A stretch of DNA of 64,000 bases. Source: Niallia taxi (lineage in GTDB: Bacteria > Bacillota > Bacilli > Bacillales > Cytobacillaceae). The notes under the pieces were generated by a model. It saw nothing but the letters and a program-made list of their open reading frames with translations, did not search any database and was not told the DNA's origin. A program made the position numbers and the translations under genes. How positions within the stretch are numbered: position 1 is the stretch's first letter; each line of letters begins with the position of its first letter. The stretch spans positions 1,970,001-2,034,000 of the forward strand of contig NZ_CP102589.1 of assembly GCF_032818155.1 (NCBI RefSeq), given 5' to 3'. Below are positions 52,958-62,922 of the stretch, piece by piece.

Positions 52958-53776
52958 ATGTCTGCATTTTTAGGTGAACTTATTGGTACAATGATTTTAA
53001 TCGTTTTTGGGGGAGGAGTAGTTGCTGGTAGCAATTTAAAGAAAACGTTTTCTAATAATAGCGGGTGGATTGTTATTACTATTGCTTGGGGCTTAGCTGT
53101 TACGATGGGAGTATTTGCTGTTGGCAGCATCAGTGGAGCACATCTTAACCCTGCCGTGACAATCGCGCTTGCTATAAATGGCGATTTTGCATGGAATCAA
53201 GTGCCTGAATATATCATAGCTCAAATGCTTGGAGCGTTTATTGGAGCAGTTATTGTATACTTACATTATTTACCTCATTGGAAAGCGACTGACGATAAAG
53301 GAGCTAAATTGAGCGTATTTGCAACAGGGCCAGCTATTCCACATACTTTTTCCAATCTGCTTGGAGAATTAATTGGTACTTTCATGCTTGTGCTAGGCTT
53401 GCTCTTCATTGGTGCGACAACCTTTACAGATGGCTTGAACCCGATGGCAGTCGGTTTATTAATAGTAGTGATTGGTATGTCTCTTGGAGGTACAACTGGC
53501 TATGCTATAAACCCGGCAAGGGATTTAGGGCCACGTATTGCACATGCATTGCTTCCAATCGTAGGTAAAGGGGATTCTAACTGGAAATATGCATGGATTC
53601 CAGTGGTTGGACCAGTATTAGGTGGAGGATTGGCAGCAGTATTTTATCAATATTTCTATAAAGGAACAATCTCCAGCTATTTTTGGCCAGTAGTCATCGT
53701 TAGCATAGTGATATTAGGGTTTGCGTTTTTTGCTACAAAAAGCAATAATTCTATTAAAATGAAAAATGCGGCTTAA
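52958..53776 (+). CDS. glpF: Glycerol uptake facilitator (aquaglyceroporin)
   Basis: The 272-residue MIP channel has six membrane helices and two pore loops, HLNPAVT and INPARDLGPR. The Asp after the second NPA marks the glycerol-conducting class. AGAAGGGGGAG precedes the ATG. Glycerol enters by facilitated diffusion and is trapped by the downstream kinase. Confidence 0.95.
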   Translation: MSAFLGELIGTMILIVFGGGVVAGSNLKKTFSNNSGWIVITIAWGLAVTMGVFAVGSISGAHLNPAVTIALAINGDFAWNQVPEYIIAQMLGAFIGAVIVYLHYLPHWKATDDKGAKLSVFATGPAIPHTFSNLLGELIGTFMLVLGLLFIGATTFTDGLNPMAVGLLIVVIGMSLGGTTGYAINPARDLGPRIAHALLPIVGKGDSNWKYAWIPVVGPVLGGGLAAVFYQYFYKGTISSYFWPVVIVSIVILGFAFFATKSNNSIKMKNAA

Positions 53777-53805
53777 TAATAGAAGGAAATAATATGGTAG
53801 ACTAG

Positions 53806-55326
<1,521 letters not shown>

Positions 55327-55370
55327 GCTAGTACAATTCAATTCTAAATACTATGAATATATATATAATT

Positions 55371-55470
55371 ATGTTATAATGAACACAAGTTAATAAAATG
55401 TCCGGAGATTTGGAGAGACCACAAAGTCGTTATCGCGTATTGGTAATGATTCTTTGTGGTCTCTTTTTTG
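55371..55470 (+). promoter_or_regulatory. glpD promoter and GlpP-controlled leader terminator
   Basis: The extended -10 TGTTATAAT (55372-55380) is followed by ACACAAGTTAATAAAATGTC and GGAGAT, as in the glpF leader. A stem GAGACCACAAAG (55415-55426) / CTTTGTGGTCTC (55452-55463) with six T comes next. glpD is thus a separately attenuated unit. Confidence 0.85.
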
Positions 55471-55499
55471 TTGGACATTATTCTTAGGAGGACATCCAA

Positions 55500-57179
55500 A
55501 TGAAAACGAATCGTAACTTCTTAAAAAAACAGCTTCAGGAAAACAAATTTGATGTGCTAGTCATTGGTGGAGGGATAACTGGTGCTGGGATTGCGCTTGA
55601 TGCATCAACTAGAGGGATGAAAACAGCATTAGTGGAAATGCAGGATTTCTCTGCAGGCACATCAAGCAGATCAACAAAGCTTGTCCATGGAGGACTTCGC
55701 TATTTAAAACAGTTTGAAGTGAAAATGGTAGCAGAGGTTGGTAAGGAAAGAGCGGTCGTTTACGAAAATGGTCCACATGTTACAACTCCAGAATGGATGC
55801 TTCTTCCTTTTCATACAGGCGGCACATTTGGAAAATTTACAACAAGTATCGGCTTACGAGTTTATGATTTCCTTGCAGGTGTCAAGAAAAAGGAAAGAAG
55901 AAAAATGTTCACAAAAGATCAGACACTTGCAAAAGAGCCTCTTGTTAAAAAGGAAGGTCTAAAAGGCGGCGGTTATTATGTGGAATACCGTACAGATGAC
56001 AGCAGATTAACGATTGAAGTAATGAAGGAAGCAATCGAAAAAGGGGCTACTCCACTAAATTATACGAAAGTAGAAAAACTGATTTATGATAATGAAGGAA
56101 AAGTTAATGGAGTATATGTAACAGATATGTTAACAGGAGAAACCTATTCGGTATTTGCTGATATAGTTGTTAATGCAGCAGGTCCATGGGTGGACACGAT
56201 AAGAGAAAAGGATGGCAGTAAAAAAGGGAAAACATTGCAGCTTACAAAAGGTGTGCATATCGTCATTGACCAATCTGTTTTTCCGTTAAAACAAGCCATT
56301 TACTTTGATACACCAGACGGCAGAATGGTATTTGCAATTCCAAGGAACAAAAAGGCTTATGTTGGCACAACAGATACCTTCTATAAGGAAGATCCAGTGA
56401 ATCCAGCGATGACAGTGGAGGATCGCACATATATTCTTAACGCGATAAAATATATGTTCCCAGCAGTTAATATTACAGAAAACGATGTAGAATCAAGCTG
56501 GGCTGGTGTAAGGCCGTTAATTTTGGAGGATGGAAAGGATCCATCAGAAATCTCAAGGAAAGATGAGATTTGGGTATCAGATTCAGGACTAGTGACAATT
56601 GCAGGAGGTAAGTTGACTGGATATCGTAAAATGGCAGAAACCGTCCTTGAGCTTGTCGGTAAGAAATTAACAGAAAAGGGTAAGAGTTTTAGCGGGTGTC
56701 AAACAAAACATTTGCCGATATCAGGAGGAAAAGTTGGTGGTTCAGCCAATTTTGAAAGCTATATGGAAAAAATCATACCAGAGGGTATAAGTGCTGGTTT
56801 GACAAGAGAAGAAGCTGCGACAATTGCGAAAATGTACGGAAGCAACGCACCAGATATTTACAACATTGTGAAAGAAAAAAAAGCAGCCGCACAACAGTTT
56901 AACTTACCTGTCCTACTATGGGCGAAAATTCATTATGCCATGCAGCGCGAACTTGCGATGACACCAGTCGACGTTTTGCTTCGTAGAACGGGGATGCTTT
57001 TATTTGACATAACAGAGGCATTAAAATATAAAGAATCTGTTCTAGCATATATGGCAAACTATTACGAATGGGATCAAGTAGAACAGCAATTCCACAAGCA
57101 ACAACTCGAAAAAGAAATCCAACACGCAACAATACCAGCAGATTTACAATCAGCCGAGCGTTTAAATAATATTATGTAA
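55500..57179 (+). CDS. glpD: Aerobic glycerol-3-phosphate dehydrogenase
   Basis: GlpD oxidises glycerol-3-phosphate to dihydroxyacetone phosphate and passes electrons to quinone at the membrane. The 559-residue FAD protein has [20 protein letters not shown] (dinucleotide fold, residue ~21), [28 protein letters not shown] and the C-terminal DAO_C domain. TTAGGAGGA before the ATG. Terminated by the hairpin of repeat copy 2. Confidence 0.96.
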   Translation: MKTNRNFLKKQLQENKFDVLVIGGGITGAGIALDASTRGMKTALVEMQDFSAGTSSRSTKLVHGGLRYLKQFEVKMVAEVGKERAVVYENGPHVTTPEWMLLPFHTGGTFGKFTTSIGLRVYDFLAGVKKKERRKMFTKDQTLAKEPLVKKEGLKGGGYYVEYRTDDSRLTIEVMKEAIEKGATPLNYTKVEKLIYDNEGKVNGVYVTDMLTGETYSVFADIVVNAAGPWVDTIREKDGSKKGKTLQLTKGVHIVIDQSVFPLKQAIYFDTPDGRMVFAIPRNKKAYVGTTDTFYKEDPVNPAMTVEDRTYILNAIKYMFPAVNITENDVESSWAGVRPLILEDGKDPSEISRKDEIWVSDSGLVTIAGGKLTGYRKMAETVLELVGKKLTEKGKSFSGCQTKHLPISGGKVGGSANFESYMEKIIPEGISAGLTREEAATIAKMYGSNAPDIYNIVKEKKAAAQQFNLPVLLWAKIHYAMQRELAMTPVDVLLRRTGMLLFDITEALKYKESVLAYMANYYEWDQVEQQFHKQQLEKEIQHATIPADLQSAERLNNIM

Positions 57180-57214
57180 GCAAAAAGAAGGTTTAACTTA
57201 AGTTTGTCTAGATA

Positions 57215-57375
57215 AAACTGAACTATTTTAACGTTAAATAGTTCAGTTTTTTTCTTTTGACGTTTTCGACTTTAATATAATAATTGAAAATCCTAGTGAA
57301 ATGGAATGGAGGCTGAGACCCAGCAGGCGAAAATACCTCCCAGCGGAAAGCGAGTTTTGTTGATCGCATGGAACG
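57215..57375. repeat. MITE-like dispersed repeat (copy 2, shortened)
   Basis: Same layout as 32546-32889: terminator hairpin AAACTGAACTATTT (57215-57228) / AAATAGTTCAGTTT (57236-57249), spacer with TTTAATATAATAATTGAAAA, then core 57294-57375 with GGAATGGAGGCTGAGACC, CAGCAGGCGAAA and GCGGAAAGCGAGTT. The core is about 40 bp shorter than in copy 1 and the AGGCTGGGACA ends are not recognisable. It doubles as the glpD terminator. Confidence 0.7.
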
Positions 57376-57466
57376 AACTAATCTTAGAAAACATACTCTA
57401 TTTTTAATGTTTAGGTGAGTTTTTTTATAGCTAGATTATGGATTTTATTACTAATATTCAGCACGG

Positions 57467-57949
57467 TTGACAAAATGTAAATAATAGGGTATTCTATTTC
57501 TTGTATGTATTTGAGGCAAGAACGGATTTGTACAATAAAAGTAAAAGATTTTGTGTAAAGTTATGTAGATGCAAAGCAACCAGGAACAGTTGAAATACAG
57601 AATAAACACCACTTTAACAATCTTCTCCAAAAATCACATTAAAATAATCTTCCATATGCGGATTAAACCCTTCCAAAAAATTATTCTCAGTTAATGTTAT
57701 TTTTGCCGCCGTTCTAAATTGATAGAACCTAAATTCACACTGGCACGGCCTCGGAGCCGTAAGGATGAAAGAGAGGTAGGGCTTTCGTTGTTTTAGGCAA
57801 TTGCACGAATTAGTAGTGCATTCCTTAAATATATGCCAATAAAAGTGCAAGATTTTACATAGGTCTACTTTCTTCATATAATAATGAACAAAGATCTATT
57901 GCAAGCACTCACCACTGGGCATCTCCTAAATACAGGAGATGCCTTTTTT
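57467..57949 (+). other. Promoter-to-terminator interval without a recognised gene
   Basis: TTGACA (57467-57472), 17 bp, TATTCT (57490-57495) would start a transcript near 57503. A strong terminator lies at 57917. The ~440 nt between has no plus-strand ORF with a ribosome binding site. It contains a GC-rich patch (57740-57780, with ACGGCCTCGGAGCCGTA). On the minus strand an 87-codon frame (57614-57877) ends plausibly but has no ribosome binding site. Candidate noncoding RNA or decayed gene. Confidence 0.3.
57917..57949 (+). terminator. Terminator of an unassigned transcript
   Basis: GGCATCTCCT-AAATAC-AGGAGATGCC plus six T, reading rightward, 740 bp beyond glpD. Confidence 0.88.
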
Positions 57950-57963
57950 CATGTCGAAACTTG

Positions 57964-57992
57964 TTTTCATAAAATGAGAGCTATGTTATTAT
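57964..57992 (+). promoter_or_regulatory. Candidate folD promoter
   Basis: TTTTCA (57964-57969), 17 bp, TATTAT (57987-57992), ending about 20 bp before the ZTP aptamer. Confidence 0.45.
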
Positions 57993-58013
57993 TACCTAGT
58001 AAATAGATTCGTT

Positions 58014-58092
58014 TCACAGTGACTGACGACAATAATGGAATGAACCATATGGGAGCTGCGAAAAGGTGTATAGCCGGTCGTCTGGGCAAAAG
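58014..58092 (+). ncRNA. ZTP (pfl) riboswitch upstream of folD
   Basis: Conserved pfl-motif segments in order: AGTGACTGACG, TGGAATGAACCATATGGGAG, then after a variable loop AGCCGGTCGTCTGGGCA. The family senses ZTP/ZMP, the alarm for 10-formyl-THF shortage, and is typically placed before folD, glyA or pur genes. A small hairpin, AAAGG/CCTTT, follows directly and may be the switch element near the ribosome binding site. Confidence 0.88.
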
Positions 58093-58131
58093 GTGATAAA
58101 CCTTTCTAACACAATACCTGGAGGGATATAC

Positions 58132-58968
58132 ATGTCTGAGAAAGTAATATTAGATGGAAATGTAGTAGCAAATGCTGTAAAGGAAGAATTGAAAAGCAGA
58201 ATCGATGCACTAAAAACGAAAGGCATTACACCATGTCTTGCAACGATCCTTGTTGGTGAAGATCCATCTTCCGCTACTTATGTACGCATGAAAGGTAATG
58301 CGTGCGCTAAGCTTGGAATTGACAGCAAAAAAATCCATTTAGACAAAGAGACAACAACAGAACAGCTGCTTGAGACCATCCAATCGTTAAATGAAGATAG
58401 TAACGTACATGGAATTTTGCTTCAGCATCCTGTACCTGACCATATTGATGAAAGAAAGGCGTTTGAAACAATTGCGATAGATAAGGACGTTGATGGTGTA
58501 ACGAGCCTAGGATATGGACAAACAGCTTTAGGCTTCGGAAGATACCCATCATGTACACCTGCTGCAATACTGAAAATAATGGAGCATTATGGTATTGACG
58601 CAAGCGGAAAGCATGCAGTCGTTGTTGGCAGAAGCCCTATCCTTGGTAAGCCAGTATCAGCATTGCTTTTAAATGAAGATGCAACCGTAACAACCTGTCA
58701 TTCTCGCACTAAAAACTTGGCTGAGCATGTCAAACAGGCTGATATTGTTATTGCAGCAGTAGGTAAGCCTAACTTTATTCAAGGTGACTGGATTAAACCA
58801 GGAGCTGTTATACTTGATGCGGGCTACAATAAAGGTAATGTTGGGGATGTTGATTACGATGCTTGTCTTGTAAATGCATCAGCAATAACTCCAGTTCCAG
58901 GCGGTGTAGGTCCTGTTACAATCAGTATGCTTTTAAAGCATACAGTTGATTCAGCAGAAGGAAAATAA
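58132..58968 (+). CDS. folD: Bifunctional methylene-THF dehydrogenase / methenyl-THF cyclohydrolase
   Basis: FolD interconverts 5,10-methylene-THF and 10-formyl-THF with NADP. The 278-residue protein has SATYVRMKGNACAKLGI (catalytic Tyr/Lys), LLQHPVPDHID, KDVDGVTSLGYGQ, CTPAAILKIMEHYGI and VVGRSPILGKPVSALLL. The ATG at 58132 follows CTGGAGGG. Control by the upstream ZTP riboswitch links it to one-carbon status. Confidence 0.96.
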   Translation: MSEKVILDGNVVANAVKEELKSRIDALKTKGITPCLATILVGEDPSSATYVRMKGNACAKLGIDSKKIHLDKETTTEQLLETIQSLNEDSNVHGILLQHPVPDHIDERKAFETIAIDKDVDGVTSLGYGQTALGFGRYPSCTPAAILKIMEHYGIDASGKHAVVVGRSPILGKPVSALLLNEDATVTTCHSRTKNLAEHVKQADIVIAAVGKPNFIQGDWIKPGAVILDAGYNKGNVGDVDYDACLVNASAITPVPGGVGPVTISMLLKHTVDSAEGK

Positions 58969-58978
58969 AAAAAGATAA

Positions 58979-59007
58979 TTGACAAAAGTCGATATTGAAG
59001 ATATGAT
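58979..59007 (+). promoter_or_regulatory. cspD promoter
   Basis: TTGACA (58979-58984), 17 bp, TATGAT (59002-59007). Implies a ~145-nt 5' leader containing TGTTTTTTAAGG (59035-59046), typical for cold-shock genes. Confidence 0.75.
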
Positions 59008-59160
59008 GTATATAACGCTTGTAAGTTCGGTATATGTTTTTTAAGGATTGTTGGTCATGGTTGTAAATACAGCCTATGTCCGAAAAGGTAGCGATGCTTC
59101 ACTGATTCCTAAGATTTATATAAGTTCTTAAAGGTGTAACACAATTTTGGAGGTTTTACA

Positions 59161-59361
59161 ATGAACACAGGTAAAGTAAAATGGTTTAATGCAGAAAAAG
59201 GTTTCGGTTTCATCGAGTCTACTGAAGGACAAGACGTATTCGTTCACTTCTCCGCTATCCAATCAGAAGGTTTCAAAACTTTAGAAGAAGGCCAAGAAGT
59301 AACTTTCGAAATCGTTGAAGGTAACCGTGGACCTCAAGCTTCTAACGTAAACAAAGCTTAA
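59161..59361 (+). CDS. cspD: Cold-shock protein CspD-like
   Basis: The 66-residue OB-fold protein has RNP1 KGFGFIES and RNP2 DVFVHFSAI. It binds single-stranded RNA/DNA and prevents secondary structure in the cold. TTGGAGGT precedes the ATG. Closest in wording ([20 protein letters not shown]) to B. subtilis CspD; the paralogue letter is uncertain. Confidence 0.95.
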   Translation: MNTGKVKWFNAEKGFGFIESTEGQDVFVHFSAIQSEGFKTLEEGQEVTFEIVEGNRGPQASNVNKA

Positions 59362-59374
59362 TAATTTTTAGATT

Positions 59375-59411
59375 AAAGGTGATGCCTTTCCTTAATGCAT
59401 CACCTTTTTTT
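59375..59411 (+). terminator. Terminator after cspD
   Basis: AAAGGTGATGC-loop-GCATCACCTTTTTTT. Confidence 0.92.
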
Positions 59412-59680
59412 AGTGTAGTACGCTATCGCTCCACAGGACCAATCATTTTCATCAGGAATTTTAATCCCCTAATACTTTTTCCAGAATGTTTTGGAACATG
59501 AAAAAAAGTGAATGGAAGTGGAGAGTATATATTTATCAATAATTATACAAAGCTCTTGCTCCAATATTTCTCAAGATTAGATTATTTAAATGCCTACCAT
59601 TTTGGGTAAAATAGGCTAGGGAATCCAATGTGGACGACCAGCATTCTTTAAAAGTATTTAAGGCAATGAGCAATAACGAA
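59412..59680 (+). other. Gene-free leader region of cshA
   Basis: About 270 bp with no ORF carrying a ribosome binding site and no known RNA motif. It is AT-rich with short imperfect repeats only. The promoter of cshA must lie here but no strong -35/-10 pair stands out. Confidence 0.4.
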
Positions 59681-59693
59681 GGAGGAAAAAGTA

Positions 59694-61160
59694 TTGACGA
59701 CTTTTTCAGATTTTAATTTAAGCAGCAGTTTAGAAAAAGCATTATCCAATATGGGTTTTGAAGAGCCAACACCAATTCAAGCACAGGCGATTCCGATTGG
59801 TCTTGCAGGTAAAGATATGATTGGACAGGCACAAACAGGAACAGGTAAAACAACAGCATTCGGTGTTCCACTTTTGGAAAAAATCGAAGTTGGTAAAGCT
59901 GTTCAAGGTCTTGTTATCGCTCCAACTAGAGAATTGGCTGTACAGGTTGCAGAAGAACTTAACCGTATCGGTGCAGTAAAAGGTATCCGTACATTGCCAA
60001 TTTATGGTGGACAAGATATTAACCGCCAAATTCGTGGTTTAAAGAAAAAGCCAGAAATTATTGCGGCAACTCCTGGACGTCTTATCGACCATATTGAAAG
60101 AAAAACAATTCGTTTGCAAGATACAAAAATGATCGTTTTGGATGAAGCAGATGAAATGCTAAATATGGGCTTCATCGAAGATATCGAAAGAATCTTGAGT
60201 GAAACACCAAAAACACGTCAAACTTTACTTTTCTCAGCAACAATGCCAAAAAGAATTCAATCATTGGCAGAGCGCTTCATGGTGGAGCCAGAGCTTGTTA
60301 AGGTTAAAGCGAAAGAAATGACTGTTACAAATATTGAACAACACTTTATCGAGCTGCAAGAACGCCAAAAGTTTGATGTACTATGCAGTCTTCTTGATAT
60401 CCAATCACCAGATCTTGCGATTGTATTCGGAAGAACGAAAAAACGTGTTGATGAAGTAGTTGAAGGATTAATCAAACGTGGATATTCTGCTGAAGGAATC
60501 CATGGTGATATTCCTCAAGGTAAAAGGGATCAAGTAATCCGTCGCTTCAAGGAGCAAACAATTGATATCATGGTAGCAACAGATGTAGCTGCCCGCGGAT
60601 TGGATATTAGCGGTGTAACACATGTTTACAACTTTGATATTCCACAAGATCCAGAAAGCTATGTTCACCGAATTGGTCGTACTGGCCGTGCTGGTAAAAA
60701 AGGTTATGCTGTAACATTTGTATCTCCAAGAGAAGTAGATCACCTTCGCATCATTGAAAATGTAACGAAGAAAAAAATGGTTAAAAACCCAATTCCATCA
60801 ACTACAGATGTATTGGCAGGAAACCAACAGGCAACAATCAACAAAATCCAAAAAACGGTTGAAGAGAATCAATTCGCAGAATACAAGCGTCTTGCAGAAA
60901 CTTTACTGGAAGAAACGGATTCTGTTACATTGCTTGCAAGTGCATTAAAACTTCTTACAAAAGAGCCGGATGCAACGCCAGTTAGATTGACTGCTGTTGA
61001 ACCGCTTCGTTCTAAAAAGCCAAAAGGTGACCGTTCTGGCGGCGGCGGACGTCGTCGTAGTGGTGACAGAGGCGGACGCGGATATGATCGCAACCGTGGC
61101 GGCGGCAACGGCGGCGGCGGAGAAAGAAGAAGCAGAAACAGAAATAGAACTAGAGACTAA
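59694..61160 (+). CDS. cshA: DEAD-box RNA helicase CshA
   Basis: The 488-residue protein has Q motif [15 protein letters not shown], Walker [32 protein letters not shown] and [10 protein letters not shown]. The tail after about residue 440 is Gly/Arg-rich ([19 protein letters not shown]), giving RNA affinity. CshA acts in cold adaptation, ribosome assembly and the RNA degradosome. TTG start 2 nt past GAAGGAGGAAAAAG. It stands between two csp genes, as often in Bacilli. Confidence 0.95.
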   Translation: MTTFSDFNLSSSLEKALSNMGFEEPTPIQAQAIPIGLAGKDMIGQAQTGTGKTTAFGVPLLEKIEVGKAVQGLVIAPTRELAVQVAEELNRIGAVKGIRTLPIYGGQDINRQIRGLKKKPEIIAATPGRLIDHIERKTIRLQDTKMIVLDEADEMLNMGFIEDIERILSETPKTRQTLLFSATMPKRIQSLAERFMVEPELVKVKAKEMTVTNIEQHFIELQERQKFDVLCSLLDIQSPDLAIVFGRTKKRVDEVVEGLIKRGYSAEGIHGDIPQGKRDQVIRRFKEQTIDIMVATDVAARGLDISGVTHVYNFDIPQDPESYVHRIGRTGRAGKKGYAVTFVSPREVDHLRIIENVTKKKMVKNPIPSTTDVLAGNQQATINKIQKTVEENQFAEYKRLAETLLEETDSVTLLASALKLLTKEPDATPVRLTAVEPLRSKKPKGDRSGGGGRRRSGDRGGRGYDRNRGGGNGGGGERRSRNRNRTRD

Positions 61161-61268
61161 TAAAAAATATTTTCTGGATTATGTTTAATTTCTCCTCATA
61201 ATGGTTAAAATGTACAAATGAAGGATATAAATGTATATCCTGGTTATTTAAATCTAGGAGGCAATAAA

Positions 61269-61469
61269 ATGGCAACAGGTAAAGTAAAATGGTTTAACTC
61301 AGAAAAAGGTTTTGGATTTATCGAAGTAGAAGGTGGAGATGATGTATTCGTACATTTTTCTGCAATTCAAACAGACGGTTTCAAAACATTAGATGAAGGC
61401 CAAGAAGTTAACTTTGATATTGAAGATGGCGCACGTGGCCCACAAGCTGTTAACGTAACGAAACTTTAA
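61269..61469 (+). CDS. Cold-shock protein CspB/CspC-like
   Basis: The 66-residue protein has [30 protein letters not shown] and a C-terminal [17 protein letters not shown] lies 8 nt before the ATG. It is the second csp within 2.2 kb. There is only a short leader after cshA and no clear terminator between them, so partial co-transcription with cshA is possible. Confidence 0.94.
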   Translation: MATGKVKWFNSEKGFGFIEVEGGDDVFVHFSAIQTDGFKTLDEGQEVNFDIEDGARGPQAVNVTKL

Positions 61470-61481
61470 TATGCTTATCTC

Positions 61482-61512
61482 AAAGAACCCTGCATGTACA
61501 GGGTTCTTTTTC
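61482..61512 (+). terminator. Terminator after the second csp
   Basis: AAAGAACCCTG-CATGTA-CAGGGTTCTTTTT. Confidence 0.92.
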
Positions 61513-61598
61513 GCATTGTTCATTTTTTAGGCTATGTTTTTTGCGAAATGGACAAAGTCTGTTACAATTAAGGCTGATTAAGAAAGAGGTGCTAATAT

Positions 61599-62000
61599 AT
61601 GAAGGAATATACTGTTGAATTTCATAAAGAAGACGGTATGGAAAATATTACAGTTCAAAAATTAAGCGAAGAGGACTTCAATCGTGTCACAAGCGGTGGA
61701 ACTAGACAGCTGTTTGAGCTTGATACAAATATCGGCTTTTTCATCTATTTTGATGCAGTGGATGAAAGTGGCAAAGAATCTTATTTAGTTCTTCAATATG
61801 AAGAGGAGAATGAATCTCCATCCGCTTGCTATTCATTTGAGTTAAAGGATTTTTATCAGTTTATCGCATTGCATTTAAATGATCTGCAAATAGATGAGGA
61901 TGAAGAGGAAGAAGCGGATGAACAAGAATTTGGTCCAATTCATTACCTTGCACATTTAATGCATCATATTGTTGAAGACGGGAAGTCTGTGGAAGTATAA
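61599..62000 (+). CDS. Conserved hypothetical acidic cytosolic protein
   Basis: The 133-residue, strongly acidic protein has beta-strand-rich LFELDTNIGFFIYFDAVDES, YLVLQYEEEN and a C-terminal acidic run DEDEEEEADEQEF. It ends in a His-rich helix (HYLAHLMHHIVEDG). AAAGAGG precedes the ATG. I do not recognise the family and see no catalytic motif. Convergent with the DUF6509-type gene. Confidence 0.7.
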   Translation: MKEYTVEFHKEDGMENITVQKLSEEDFNRVTSGGTRQLFELDTNIGFFIYFDAVDESGKESYLVLQYEEENESPSACYSFELKDFYQFIALHLNDLQIDEDEEEEADEQEFGPIHYLAHLMHHIVEDGKSVEV

Positions 62001-62005
62001 GAAAA

Positions 62006-62038
62006 GAAAAAGGAGCAGGATTAGCCTGCTCCTTTTTA
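62006..62038. terminator. Bidirectional terminator
   Basis: AAGGAGCAGG-ATTAG-CCTGCTCCTT with flanking A and T tracts. Confidence 0.9.
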
Positions 62039-62044
62039 TGTAGA

Positions 62045-62338
62045 TTAAGCCTCTTCTGATGCATAGTGGCTGCTGCAAAAGTTGTGAATCTCTTGGAGCT
62101 CTTCATCCTCTAAAGCAAAGTCTAAGTACTTATCCTGACTGCTGTTATGGAAATGATAATTTAAAACCTTCATTTCCTTCTCATCAACAAAAAATAATAC
62201 CTTCAGCTCAACTGCTCCGTCCTCAAACAGCTCATCATCTTCCTCTTCTTCAAGCTGTAAGATAAATTCATAACGGTCTCCGGCTAAAATACCTGTAGGA
62301 TCCTGAAGCTTTTCAACTGTGTATTCTGTTATATTCAT
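62045..62338 (-). CDS. DUF6509-like small acidic protein
   Basis: The 97-residue protein begins MNITEYTVEKLQDPTGILAG, then DRYEFILQLEEEEDDELFED and a beta-rich LKVLFFVDEKEMKVLNYHFH. It matches my memory of DUF6509 (Bacillus pullulanase-linked small protein family); the family number is not certain. GGAGGC lies upstream of the ATG. Function unknown. Confidence 0.65.
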   Translation of the reverse strand: MNITEYTVEKLQDPTGILAGDRYEFILQLEEEEDDELFEDGAVELKVLFFVDEKEMKVLNYHFHNSSQDKYLDFALEDEELQEIHNFCSSHYASEEA

Positions 62339-62484
62339 TTGTGTTAGCCTCCTATGTTAGTACTTGCTAGTATTTGAAAGTATCGGTGAATTTATTGCAC
62401 ACTCGAAAATAATATCATATTGCTTTCAGGATAGCTATTGCTTTTCATTTGAAATGAAATATGTTACTATGAAATATTAAATAT

Positions 62485-62512
62485 TTGACTTTTTTTATAA
62501 ATGTGCTATAAT
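62485..62512 (+). promoter_or_regulatory. ydjO promoter
   Basis: TTGACT (62485-62490), 16 bp, TATAAT (62507-62512). Gives a 5' leader of about 155 nt. Confidence 0.75.
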
Positions 62513-62544
62513 TATAAGATAGGTTAAAAGATAGATATGTTTTG

Positions 62545-62645
62545 TCACTTGTTTTTTAAGGTCTAGTCTGTAGATTTCTTACGTTTACAAGTGATTTTTT
62601 ATTTTTATCGGCTCGAACGTACTCTGGCATTGTATCCAGAGCCGA
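62545..62645 (+). promoter_or_regulatory. Structured cold-type leader of ydjO with alternative hairpins
   Basis: TCACTTGT (62545-62552) / ACAAGTGA (62587-62594) followed by a T run forms a terminator-like hairpin. Next, TCGGCTC (62608-62614) / GAGCCGA (62639-62645) competes with CTCTGG (62622-62627) / CCAGAG (62636-62641), because both use GAG at 62639-62641. The 12-nt TGTTTTTTAAGG (62550-62561) also occurs in the cspD leader. Confidence 0.45.
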
Positions 62646-62676
62646 AACAAACAAAAGCTTCATGGAGGTGTTTCAT

Positions 62677-62886
62677 TTGGCAATGGGTTTTGGCCGGAAG
62701 AATAACGAGGAAGTTGTAAAAGAAGAAGTAGTAATTTGGGATTGTGTATCTGAAACATGTAAGTGTTGGTTACGAGACAATTTTAAAAGCAGTGAAAAAC
62801 CGAAATGCCCAATTTGCGGCAGTGATATGGCACAAACGACTAGAGAATTACAAGTCGTCAATAATAATAGCATTTATTCAAAATAA
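62677..62886 (+). CDS. ydjO: YdjO-family cold-inducible zinc-ribbon protein
   Basis: TTG start 6 nt after GGAGGTG. The 69-residue product has IWDCVSETCKCWLRDNF and EKPKCPICGSDMAQTTREL, giving four Cys in a zinc-ribbon spacing. The length equals B. subtilis YdjO, described as cold-inducible. The long structured leader and the csp-shared box support cold regulation here. Molecular function unknown. Confidence 0.88.
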   Translation: MAMGFGRKNNEEVVKEEVVIWDCVSETCKCWLRDNFKSSEKPKCPICGSDMAQTTRELQVVNNNSIYSK

Positions 62887-62922
62887 AAAACTAAAATCCT
62901 TTTGGATTTTAGTTTTTTTTTT
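62886..62922. terminator. Bidirectional terminator
   Basis: AAACTAAAATCC-TTTT-GGATTTTAGTTT plus T run lies between ydjO and convergent lrgB. Confidence 0.92.

Noticed and set aside
57614..57877. 87-codon minus-strand ORF as a real gene
   Set aside because: No ribosome binding site before its ATG. The first half has unlikely composition and it lies antisense to a promoter-terminator pair. Kept only as part of an uncertain region.
61020..61150. GGC-rich tandem repeat as a separate repeat feature
   Set aside because: It encodes the Gly/Arg-rich tail of CshA; codon-level repetition explains it.
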